Shown here: piece by piece, positions 1 through 10,225 of the stretch | Position numbering within the stretch: position 1 is the first letter of the stretch | Layout of the letters: each line of letters opens with the position of its first letter | Assembly: GCA_002205965.3 (NCBI GenBank) | Contig: NADL03000037.1 | Location: forward strand, 124,001-188,000 | Source: Kappaphycus alvarezii | Lineage: Eukaryota > Rhodophyta > Florideophyceae > Gigartinales > Solieriaceae | Direction of reading: 5' to 3' | DNA length: 64,000 nt | The notes under the pieces: generated by a model | What the model was told of the DNA's origin: nothing | Seen by the model: only the letters and a program-made list of their open reading frames with translations | The model's database searches: none | Program-made: the position numbers and the translations under genes

Positions 1-3000
1 GCCAAAAATACTTCCACATAAAAAAGCTTTTGCTATCAGGAAAAGGAATTGCTGATCGGGTTAATCTCGATAATAAAAGTATACCTAGACCGCAAAGAAA
101 TATTGCAGCTGGATTCGAGCGATACGAGAGATCATCAACTCCGGAATTAAACAATTCAATACGTTAAAAAATGAGCTTCAAAAAGTTTTATTTTAGACCA
201 TCTTTATTTTCTGACAGTTGCTAACTTGACAAAACGAATGAGGAAATATTGCCGGTCATTTGAATCCTTATTACTATTTTTGTAAAAGCTTTTACTGATC
301 TTTCGCTGACTGGAGCCGTTCTGTGCGCCATTTCCATGAGTTGCAGAGATTATAGATTGCCTAGCTCTACTTACCATTGTAACACTATTTCTTAACATAT
401 AGTTTTTTCTTGCGAAAAACAGAGAATTCTAAACTTTTCAGAACAGCACAATACTGCGCATTAATGAAATATAAGGCATACTAACTTACTAAAGCGTCAC
501 GGTATATTGCACAGTGAACTGTACACGAACATACAAAAAGCGCGGCGATTCCAGGTTCCTCCAGGTTGAGTTTGTTTATCTGTGTTTTATATATCACGAT
601 AGTCGGATAAAATTCCAGCCACATACCGTATTTGAATATGATACAGAAAATTTGTCGATTAATTCACTTGAACTTTTTCATTATATTTAATAAGCTCTTA
701 GATGGTCCTCAGCAGTCAGCTGTACCAAATGTTCCAACATTAAAAAATACAACTAATTTTTCTGAATTGTTCCCTTTTCTTCTCTTGTATAGCCTCACTA
801 TAATGTTTCCAAAATATGCTGGAGTTGCTGACTCTGCCAGGCGTGAGAACCTGATAATCTAAAGAGTCACGATTACTGTTTCTGATTGCGAAAATTCTCC
901 ACACAAACTTGACTTACCTATACAGACATCCTTTATGTTCAAAATAAAAGACTTTGGTCTCCCCTTTCTTTTTCTCTGTAGAATAGCAAGACAATTGTTA
1001 ACTACTCAAGGTATGGGAACTCGTTTTATTTACATACAATTACTTGTACAGTATTTTAACTCTACCATTCTCAGGTAATTGAGTCAATTACAACAGAAAT
1101 ATTTTCAATAAATCTGTAAGCCCTCAGTACTAAATAGATAAAAAAGAATAGGCTAGAAGTACTGCACAAAAGTATCAAGTGTGTAATGCATATATATATG
1201 GTAATATAGAGTAGAATTGAGTCATTAGGGAAGGATTCAGGTGCAATATATGTAGTATGAAATGAAACACATGCTCTGTATATGAATAAGGCATACAATA
1301 TTCAGTTCCTCTTACTAAAGTCAATAAAAAAGGAATCTTTATCATCTGAACTTTCGTGATCTTTGCATGCAGGAGAAATAAATGATAATTACGCATTTTA
1401 TGAAAACATGGTTCTTTGGAAACTTTCTGAAACAGTGAACCTTAATCAAAATAATCTGGAGCCAATTTGGATTGAGAAGATAAAAATAATTAACTGCTTT
1501 GATGAAATAATCCCTATTTATGAGAAATAAATGAAAAATCCCCTTTCCAAATAAATTCGTCTTGGTTTTGCAATGATAGCATATATATATCAATAAAACA
1601 AAACAAACAATGAGGAATTGGAGGATAATGCACTAACTTTACTACCACAGAGTAATTAGAATGAATATATTTTTGATGATAAAACAGGTTGAATCTTCAA
1701 AAGGTCCGAAGTCAAATGTTCTTTTGTGTTAGATGGAGAAATGGAAAATCGGAATTTAGAACTTGGAAAAGGTTTTCGATCTGTCACAGATTTGTACTAC
1801 AATTAATACAATGAGAGCTACAAAAATATCTAGGAATTCCAGATTCTATACTTCTGACTCAGTTCATCTGTAGATAACCTTAATTATCACCTTGTTTACT
1901 TTTTCTTTCTCCGTTTGTTGGCCGGAGACGCTTTTCGCCCTTTTACAGTATGTCAGCAATTTGTGATACCACTTTAATTAATTAACAGCATACTGCAAAC
2001 TGCAATAGTATCCTTATGATTACCTACAAGTCTATTGTTAGCTATGGTAGACTGAGTGTAATTTATGGAAGTTACACCGGCTAGTTCGTAAACTGTAGCC
2101 GTCATCGTTCCGAATTATTTTCTAAATTCTAGGTATGCTGCCTCAATACATAATCCGCCTGGCCGCCCCTTTACGTGCAAGGAACGAGTAAAGGGGCGGA
2201 AAAAATCGAAAACACAAACATATTTCGCGCTCACCAATACAGGGCGCCCGCTCCACAGCTCCTTGCACTATTTTATGTCGTCGAAGCCCACATAACTGGA
2301 AACAGGGAATCCGTTAGTGCATACCGAAAGCTCGTCGCGAGTGGTTGTACAGTTAGAATTTCACGCAAATAAAAGCACTTGAGATCATCGATTGATACCC
2401 GCTCCATCTGCCCCCCTTCTGCGTTGAGACAGTATCCCATGAGCCGACTTTGTATTCGACGCTGATATTGTTACAAAATTGCTTCTCTCACCTACCGCAC
2501 TATATATCCTATGGATTTCTCTGATTTTAACATTCTCTTTAATTTAGGCAGAGGGCCTTCTTGTTAAATGTTGTGATTTCTTCGGTTTTCTGATTTACAA
2601 CCGTGTAGATCTTTCTGGGTTCATTTTTGAGGGTCGTGAGCTAAATATATGCTCATTCTGTTATAGCCTTACCCGTCGTTACCTTTTACTCCACAGAGCG
2701 CGTTTAATCACAAGGCAAAGAGTTTTCGACCTTGTGTGTCGAAAATTTTCATCTGAAACACGTCACCGGATCCCGAGCTTCAAATATATTGGACGGTATA
2801 TACATATAATTGAGCTTTTTCTGAAACTTGAAGGTTGTAATTTGGATATTTTAGGGAGAAATTGTTTTAGTAAATGACTACGGGGCGACAACCGGGTAAA
2901 TTGAAATATTGGGGCATTCCCTTCGAGTCTGGGAATGCTACTCACGGAGCCTTTTATGGGCAGCCCCACGCATTTATTGAATAATACCATGAAACGTTTG

Positions 3001-4120
3001 ATGACAGCTGAATCGAAAAGTGAAAGGAGTTCAGCAGCTGGAAAACATGTTAAGTTATTGTGAGAGTTTTGTCCCATTGTTGGCAAGGGAGAACTCCTTG
3101 CCACCGAGATATGTTTTCTTTTTGGCCGACTACATTGGTGCAGGGGTTAGCCTCAAGCACATAGTCTTCGGCCTGCATCTTAATAACGATGCAGGCATAG
3201 GAATAGAATACATAACCACACCGAAAGACTCCCACCGCACCGAAAGACCGCCACTACCACCGGTGTTTGCTGTCGAATTCGCTTGGGCCGTTTGCTACCA
3301 CTGTTTCTATTGCTTTTGTTCGCTGCTGCTGTCGTTTTTTGAGTTTCCATAGAGTGGGACTCCGCCACCCGATAATCGACTGTGACAGACAGAGGCTATC
3401 GTATGCCGTGCCTGTAACTAAATTAAGATACTCCGAGGAGGGATTTGAGTTGGCCTCCGCCACGGTGGTCTACTGTGCTATACAGAAGTTATATTTTTCC
3501 GTGCCTGCTACTCAAATCAGAGAGTCGAGTTGCAATATTGAACCTACAAGGACGAAACTCTGGTCCTATCAACTGTCAGTATCTATAAATTGGACTGCTA
3601 CCACGGAACCCTGCTCATTTTTTAGGATAGCCTGTCTTGTTTTGGCTGCCCTACCAGGGAAATCCAGTTCAAATTATAAAGATAACCTATTTCGTCTGGC
3701 TTCCTAGTGGGGGAACGCTGCTCAAGCAGTGGGTTAGTTACATCAATTTTGCTACCCCTGGCCAATTCGGCACTTGGCTAGTGAAAGGGTGCATCAGGAC
3801 TGGACCCCAGGGCGACAAGTAATGTGTTAGTAGGAGAGGCCTTGTTGTGTTTGGCTGCCTTAGTGAAGAGTGACCCTACTCGAATTGAGGGACAGCCTGC
3901 TGTGTTGGGCTCTTACCAGGGACTCTGGTCGATTGAAGTTTGCCGAGTGAATGTTGAAGAGCTGATAGAGGGAACCCATTCTCGTTGGGAACGGTTGATT
4001 GGTTAAGGCACACAAAGTTAACTGTGCGACGAAAGAGAAATTTATCGAGTCCACTTCAGGTCTTCACAAGAAAATAGACTATGTTGTATCACATTCAGGT
4101 GGAGATCCCTGCATTTAAGT
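1..4120. other. Gene-poor region with degenerate repeats
   Basis: No convincing gene is seen. The first 3 kb are AT-rich, and the open frames are short and mostly lack an ATG start. From about 3395 to 3990 the plus strand becomes more GC-rich and shows loosely repeated blocks of roughly 80-100 bp built around wording such as CGTGCCTGCTACTC, TTGGCTGCCCTACCAGGGA and TTTGCTACCCCTGGCC. This looks like an eroded tandem array or an old coding repeat, but no frame stays open through it. Confidence 0.35.
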
Positions 4121-4184
4121 TATAAATTTATTGATCATTACTTTACAAGTACAGAAGACTCCCAACCTTTCCATTACTCGCAGT

Positions 4185-4343
4185 AAACCAATTTCCAGTC
4201 TTTTCAGGAAATTTAAGTAAATCAACCAATTTCCAGCATAGACCCCTTTACCCCCTTTACCACCCCGTAAACCAATTTCCACTAAGTATACCAACCCATT
4301 CGACTGTAAGCCCCATTCACCCATTCAAGTAAAACCAATTTCC
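4185..4343. repeat. Four-copy AAACCAATTTCC motif cluster
   Basis: The 12-mer AAACCAATTTCC, or a one-base variant of it, occurs at 4185-4196, 4223-4234, 4269-4280 and 4332-4343, always in the same orientation. The core contains CCAAT, the NF-Y binding pentamer in other eukaryotes. The copies are separated by unrelated C/T-rich sequence, so this is not a simple tandem repeat. No gene start is recognised immediately next to it, so promoter function is only a guess. Confidence 0.55.
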
Positions 4344-4351
4344 CTCTTACT

Positions 4352-4804
4352 TTACGCTGCATTACAGTCACTGCTTTGTTGCGCGTGTACCAAAATAAAC
4401 GCCAAGTTTCCACCTGGAGAAGCCGCTCGAAAAGTGTATATTGCAGAACCAAGCGAGTAAATCATTACTAAAAAAGGAATTAGAATAGTCTTTGCGGGAT
4501 GCGGAATCGAGATTTCTGAAATCAGCTGTGGACGTCGAAGACATTTCGCAAAAGGACTCTGTATGACTCTACTACAGTAAGCAGGTATTTCAAGGGAATT
4601 GCCTAGCTCTGATGAACGGCAGTTTCCTGCATTGAATGCAGTTGTCAAGGCAATGAAACCGATCGAGGCCGAGTCATACGCACATGTAGAAGGAATACGA
4701 TAAAGTTGAAACAGCCCATACTGCATTTGGACCTCCCAATGCCTGAGGCTATTAGGCAAATTCCGCGAAAAATTACTATTAGGATTTCCACGTGCAACTC
4801 CCAT
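4352..4804 (-). CDS. Hypothetical protein, unrecognised
   Basis: An ATG-initiated minus-strand frame of 150 codons begins with MGVARGNPNSNF and stays open to 4352. I do not recognise the family. The C-terminal third has a hydrophobic run (ILIPFLVMIYSLGSAIYTF, roughly residues 110-130) that could be a membrane segment. The plus strand is closed by stops over most of the same interval, so this is not an obvious shadow of another gene. It sits just beyond the CCAAT-like cluster but is transcribed toward it. It may be a chance open frame or an exon of a spliced gene. Confidence 0.25.
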   Translation of the reverse strand: MGVARGNPNSNFSRNLPNSLRHWEVQMQYGLFQLYRIPSTCAYDSASIGFIALTTAFNAGNCRSSELGNSLEIPAYCSRVIQSPFAKCLRRPQLISEISIPHPAKTILIPFLVMIYSLGSAIYTFRAASPGGNLAFILVHAQQSSDCNAA

Positions 4805-4859
4805 TTTCTTTCCTAGTCTCGTCGTCTCTTTTAAAAGCCGTTGCACCTGCTGCAAAACT

Positions 4860-7800
4860 CGCCAACGAAACAGGCCTCAGTCCGATGGGACTGCACTGAG
4901 CCCCGCTCACAGTCATCACTTCCTACGATCTCTCCAGTAAGAATCACCAAACATTTTTAAACTACCCTCCAAAATGATGTAGAGCGTGTATCCTTCGTGA
5001 GCCCACCCTACGACTCAACTCTTCCCGCGTGATGTGCAACACTTAATCCACTCAATGCGTAGCAAGCATGCTTGAATATCCTGGGCAACCCTGCAGTACA
5101 ACGCAACTCCCTAATTTGCAACTGATAACACTCGATAAATAACCCATCAACCGAACCGCACCCAAGCAGGTCACCGTCAGCAACGCGAATAACACCCACA
5201 CTCCAAGCGATTAACTTCTACCTACCAGCTTATTCGTCATTCCTCGAAATCTGCCATCATACTCCATGTAGCTCATCACTGTCCCGTCCAGCACCCTCTC
5301 CCCTTCCAACCCTCTTTCCACGCCCAACAGATTCGCACTTGCACGCCCTCAATACCTACTCCCCCCATGATTCTCCGCCGCCATGTCTCTGCCCATGCTA
5401 CCATCAAACCCTTAAAAACTTTTCAACAACGCCCCACACATAAGCGTTACCTATCCCTTATCCAAAAACTTGAGCACAGGCGCTACAGTCGCGGTACATT
5501 ATCGAGTAATCGCAGCGCGTGAAGACTCCAACACGGCAGCCAGCGCGCATCATTCCAACGCATCAAACAATGCAAAGGCAGGGAGGGAAACGGTGAAAAC
5601 GGGACAGGGGCCGGAGAATGGGCGCTTTCGCGATGAAATATTGCGGGGCGGGATGATAGGACGTCAGTCAGAGATGCATGGCTCGATGTGCGCTTTCTCT
5701 CCTTGGGATTGAGGGTGTTGAGATGCGCGACTATCGCGAAACGGTGACGGGCGGGCGGGAGCGGAAGCGAGGCGAACTTTGATCGAGGCGCCGAGCGGGG
5801 CTGTTTGACGAAGCAATTTGGTGCATTGGACTTTGAAGAGATTGCTGATGTACGGTACAACTCATCTTCTTGGTGCGCACTGTTCAGTACGTACGAAGTT
5901 TCCCCGCTGCAGAATGCAGCTTTTCGGTACAGTGCAGTGCAGTGCAGTACAGTACAGTACAGTGCAGTACAGTACAGAATTATCGTACTGCAGTGAGCAA
6001 AGGCACATTTATCAACAGGTCATATTTTATGAAATTTGATTGCTGATTGCATTTTTCCAATGTCCGACCAGTGATCCATTCGAAAAACTGAAACAAATAA
6101 AATAATCTGCCCAGAGATGTGCTCTAAGCCTCAGCACTGTAATAGCAAATTGGCCTAGAGTCATATTTTTCCGACGTTGTGTAGAACCTTTGAGGTTTTT
6201 AACGCAAATATCCGATTGAAACAGTAAATGAATTCCCGCTTCCGCCAATTGAAACAGTTGCTCGCATTTGTATTCAGAACGTTTGTCATATATAGTACTG
6301 TAGCTTTCTGGCTCATATACCTGGTTTCGATGCCGAGTACACTCTTGGATTTGTGGTTTTTTTTGACGGCCATGAGTAAACTCCACTGTACTTTAGTTTG
6401 CATTACAGTAAGTGTTCAGTAGTTTCACTCCTAGTTCGTAGAATGCCAAGCAAGTTGAATGTTAGCAGGTTTGGAAAATTTTGACAGCTCGCTGCGAGCT
6501 GATAGAGACGGGTAAAATCTCGATACGGTACAGTTGACTAATGTCGGCTAGGGGGTCAAGTCAAATCATATCGTCACGCACTTACTACCCAATCACTTTT
6601 ACAACTGCACGTGCAAAATAGTAACTGCAAGCTGTGTATTTCATTCGAATAATTACTGCGTGACAGGAGACAAAGGTCATATCCAGGCTAACCACTTACT
6701 GCTTTTAGTACACAAACAAATCACACAACCAAACGACTTTGGCCATATCATACTGGCCCAAGAGATGATCTTTTCCTTTTCGTTTATCTAAAAGAAAAGA
6801 AAATCGGTGTCGATATATGAGGCCAATTGAAAAAAGACAGATGTCTTTATCTTTTCGTAGGGCATCAAGCAACGCCCACACATGGACTGGCATGCGAACC
6901 GTGCGATGCAAAAGGGCATCAGAAATTTAAAAAATATACAACGCCGAGCAAAGTCGCGCAAAGCTAGCCGCCACTTGCCTGCAAATGGCGCAAATCTGTT
7001 GACACTTCCCAACCGCCTCCCTGCTACCGCATTCCCCATTTAAACAGCGCTCTACTGCAAACTTTTTTCTCAAGTTAAAAGGGCGTGATACAAGCAGTAT
7101 TGTGCTTGGCACTTTTCCGTGAGTACTGTATTGTGAACTTGACAACTCACCCCAAGGTGCAATGAACTAGTACGCTATGGCTTGTATGGTGTATGCACCC
7201 TATACAATGGCAGTTACAATGGCTGGTAACTCGGATAAATAATGAAATAATTTATTTTTTGCTATTTTGAGGCTTTGGGCCATGATTCTATATTTGAACA
7301 ACTACATATGTGCTGTATGTGCTGTAGTGAAGTCTAGATTGCTGTACTGTACAGTACAGTACATACGTAGGTATATACAAATATGCGCATAAATTTGCGT
7401 AGAAAACGGGCCTTGTAGCGCCATCCATGGAAGCCCATGTCCTTGGTTAGACTTGCTGCATTGTGAAATCTCCAAAATTTTCATTCCCTTTGAAATAATT
7501 TAAATTCTACTGTACTCCTTTACATGCCAAGAAAAAAGGGCGATGGGGAAAACGGCACGAGCAAAAAATACTTCATCTGTGCCCTATAATCTGGAAATCC
7601 GCAACAGCAACGCTCAACTGAGCAGCTTGGGTAAATATTTTTCGTGCTAATGATCCTTGCCAAGACAATCAAACACCCCTTCAAAAAAGTGTATGGCAGC
7701 AAACTCCCTTCTGTACCGTGCATTTCAATTATGTACAGTACAGTACTGTTACAGTACGCTGTACAACCAAGCTCTCAGAGCCTTTCTTAACTTACCCACC

Positions 7801-7994
7801 TCGCTTGCTCCCTCCATACCACTGTATCCTTCCCTCCCCCACACGCCCCTCCCCTTCCCCACCAACCCCCCTCCGCACCCACTCGTTCCTTTCTTAACAC
7901 TACATCACATCCCAGCAGAAAAAACACACGCCCTTCTCCGCACCCACAAAACCTTGACACCTGTGTAAAACCACCCCGACCTCAACTCATTCCC
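4860..7994. other. Intergenic region with GTACAGTA microsatellites and C-rich leader
   Basis: No gene is supported. Short overlapping minus-strand frames at 5483-5860, 6027-6403 and 6705-7145 encode nothing I recognise. A CAGTA-type microsatellite lies at 5933-5978, and further CAGTAC/CTGTAC clusters lie at 7342-7364 and 7735-7762. From about 7795 to 7990 the plus strand is strongly pyrimidine-rich with almost no G. This is probably the promoter or 5' leader of the bZIP gene that starts at 7995. Confidence 0.5.
5933..5978. repeat. CAGTA/CAGTG microsatellite
   Basis: Eight consecutive five-base units of the form CAGTG or CAGTA run through this stretch. The unit is self-complementary in pairs (GTACAGTAC pairs with GTACTGTAC), so the array can fold. 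It is the longest example in the window of a motif scattered through many intergenic regions and through LTR A. Confidence 0.85.
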
Positions 7995-8681
7995 ATGGAA
8001 GACTCAGCCACGTTTGTCGCAGAGTTGGAACAGGCAGCGGTGGCGGGTGCCGAAGGCGCTACCTGGCATCTCCCCGAGCTCGCCGACCCCATCACCACCT
8101 ATTCCACCTTTTCCGTCGACGTGCCGTCCAAACCGGAGCCCTCCTTACTTCCACTTATGCCATCCTCCCCTCCCCAACACTCCACCTCCCTATGCTCCCT
8201 GTCCACAGATGACTATCCCACCCCCCCTCCCTCAAATCTCTGTACCTCCCCTTCCCCTCTCATTCCTCTGTCGCCTGCTTCCCCCATCGTGAAACCATGC
8301 CGCAAATCCCCGGCACTTGGTCTCAATGTTGCCACACATGGTCAAGAAGTATCAAGTAAACCGGATGCCGCTGGTGCTGGTGAAGAGCTGGTGGATTTGA
8401 GAGGTACTACTGCGGCTCGCTCGCGGAAAATGACAGAAGAGGAGAGACGCGTCATGTTGCATAAGAGACGGTTGAGAAATCGCGCTAGTGCTGCACGTAG
8501 TCGGGAGAAACGGAGTCGAACCTTGAATGATTTGAGTGCAGAGGTTGAGGAGTTGATGAAAAGAGCAGAGGGTTTGAAGGAAGAGGCGAGAAGAGCCGTG
8601 GAGGAGACCAGACGTTTGAAGGCCAGGAATGTGTTATTGAGTAAGGAGAATGAGTTGTTGAAGGCAGAGTTGAGGATATGA
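7995..8681 (+). CDS. bZIP transcription factor
   Basis: This is a 228-residue protein in one exon, starting at the first ATG after a pyrimidine-rich leader. Residues 1-140 are acidic and then proline/serine-rich (several SPxP and PPSN-type stretches), typical of a disordered activation or regulatory region. Residues about 150-175 form a basic region containing NRASAARSREKR, which fits the bZIP signature with the invariant Asn (N162) and Arg (R170). A coiled coil rich in Leu, Glu, Arg and Lys runs from about residue 175 to the end, so the zipper is at the extreme C-terminus. bZIP proteins bind short palindromic DNA sites as dimers in the nucleus. The subfamily is not clear: the basic region is ATF/GCN4-like, but the target genes cannot be inferred. 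It converges with the LMW-PTP-like gene downstream. Confidence 0.92.
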   Translation: MEDSATFVAELEQAAVAGAEGATWHLPELADPITTYSTFSVDVPSKPEPSLLPLMPSSPPQHSTSLCSLSTDDYPTPPPSNLCTSPSPLIPLSPASPIVKPCRKSPALGLNVATHGQEVSSKPDAAGAGEELVDLRGTTAARSRKMTEEERRVMLHKRRLRNRASAARSREKRSRTLNDLSAEVEELMKRAEGLKEEARRAVEETRRLKARNVLLSKENELLKAELRI

Positions 8682-9304
8682 TGCTGAATTCTAAGATTTT
8701 TTTTCTATGGCAAGGCCAATGTGACGGTGGGCGGTTTGTACAGAGTTGGATAGACGGGGGGTCGTGTATGCTGAGGAAGTGATGTATTGTAAGATTATTC
8801 TGGGAGTACCGGTTGGGCTCTGATTATGGATCTGTAGTGGTATGAGATGGTTTGTACAAGTATGGTGCTGGTGCTGGTGCTGGTGTTGACATGAAGATTG
8901 GCGCTATTGCTTTGCGCGTTGAGATTTGAATGAGCCCTCGTGGTGATGTACATGTACAGTACGAAGCAGTATTGGAGCCGCGACACGGTTGACTGTTCGT
9001 CGGTGGCTGTGTGAAAGGAGTATCTGCGTTGAGGCGGTGTAGAGGTACCACGGTAGTCAGCCTACTGTTTTTGTTGTTGGTCTCCGATGCCCCAGACTAT
9101 CCGAGAAAGCCATGTAATTCTAGATGCAAAGAGATGGAGACATGTGTCGCCATCACTTTTTAGCCTGCAGTTGTTTGGATGCGCTTGGGAGATGCCGTTG
9201 AGTTTCTGTGCACGCAAAAGACGTTTAATTTGGCCAAAAAAGAGTAAAACCTGTCTGGGATGGAAAAACAGGGGGGAAATGTACAACTCGTCTCAAGAAG
9301 TTCA
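8682..9304. other. Convergent intergenic spacer with GGTGCT repeat
   Basis: This is the spacer between the ends of the bZIP gene (+) and the phosphatase-like gene (-). It contains a short GGTGCT minisatellite of about four copies (about 8863-8886) and a TGTACATGTACAGTACG cluster near 8947. No gene is seen, and it presumably holds both 3' untranslated regions. Confidence 0.5.
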
Positions 9305-10225
9305 CTACAAACCAGCGTGGATCAGCGACTTGATAATGCCTTCACATCCATTTTGAATGGCATCCATAGTATCATATACGCTTAATCCAGCTTGGAATGT
9401 TGGGATATCCAGCATCTGTTTTGACGTCGAGCGTTGACTAACTTGTGGGAAGCTACTTCCGCCGTCAAAATCACAAAGCAAACGAATCTTTCGGCTCCCA
9501 TTCGTACAAATGACCTCCTGTTGTGTGTGCAAACGACTCGGCCTGACTCAAAAGCTGGTCCTTGACGTCACGATCCACTACAACCACAAAGTCGTAATAC
9601 TCCACTGTCCAAATAAATTCCCAAAAATTCCCAAAAAAAAACCAAAGCGATACAGACTCCAAAAAAAAATGTTAGTTTATCAACAGACGCCATCTCGCCT
9701 TGCCCTGCCTGTGCCCAACGCCATCTACAATGCACTATGCGCAAAAAGTAACGTACAATCCGAAACTTCAAACGAAGCGCACGGTCTCTCCTCGGCCATC
9801 TCAATGCCCCGACTTCTGGCCTCTGCCACCAGCCTCCACGGCAACAAATCGCCCGGTTTCGAATGCAACCCCGCACTCAACACCAACAACCGTCTCGACA
9901 CCGAATAATTATGCGCGATATGCACGAGTTGTTTTTCTGCATACGCGGCACGATGACAATGATTAGAAAGAAACAGCACGGATATGAACCGCCGGGAAAG
10001 GTCAATGGTGGACGAGATTGAGCGAGAGTGTGCCCAGGAACGGACCAGAAGGGAAGGGGAATTGGGAACCGAGAGTTCACATTTCGGATTCAAACGTTGA
10101 TGGGTGGTTGGTGGTTGGTTGGTGAGTGGAGTTGATTTGGTGAGGGGCAGGCGGTGGGTGGGGTGCTGGCGGGTGAGGGACAGGCGTGTTAGGGGGAGTG
10201 GGGGGACGAAGAGTGGTAGTGACAT
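9305..10225 (-). CDS. Low-molecular-weight phosphotyrosine phosphatase-like protein (degenerate P-loop, possible pseudogene)
   Basis: Two proposed exons on the minus strand (10225-9757 and 9604-9305) rebuild an LMW-PTP fold. SVLF starts the first strand, followed by a P-loop region and YAEKQLV. Next come VLSAGLHSKPGDLLPWR and ARSRGIEM, corresponding to the family's SAGT...DPR...RGI. The two ends joined by the intron give SDLEYYDFVVVVDRD, the family's DF..FD....MD segment, and the protein ends KIRLLCDFD...GCEGIIKSL. The proposed 152-nt intron has a GTACGT donor and a GGACAG acceptor and restores the frame across a TAG. The N-terminal 75 residues are rich in Pro, Ser, Thr, Leu and Arg with almost no acid, possibly an organelle transit peptide. 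In active enzymes the loop is C-x5-R. Here I read SNHCHRAAYAE, one residue shorter and with no Cys in the nucleophile place. Near 9500-9535 the frame must shift once more, so this may be a pseudogene or a sequence error. Confidence 0.6.
9605..9756 (-). other. Proposed intron of the LMW-PTP-like gene
   Basis: The minus strand reads GTACGT at the 5' end and TTTGGACAG at the 3' end. A CTAAC branch-point-like sequence and T-rich tracts lie inside. Removing it joins ...FEVSD to LEYYDFVVVVD, which matches the order of conserved segments in the family, whereas reading through hits TAG at 9727-9725. The branch site is rather far from the chosen acceptor, so a different AG could be used. Confidence 0.5.

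Noticed and set aside
3267-3707. 146-codon plus-strand frame
   Set aside because: It begins at TTG and contains no internal methionine. It overlaps the degenerate repeat blocks and matches no family.
5483-5860. 125-codon minus-strand frame
   Set aside because: Proline/serine-rich with no recognisable motif and no ATG of clear context. It probably reflects GC-rich composition.
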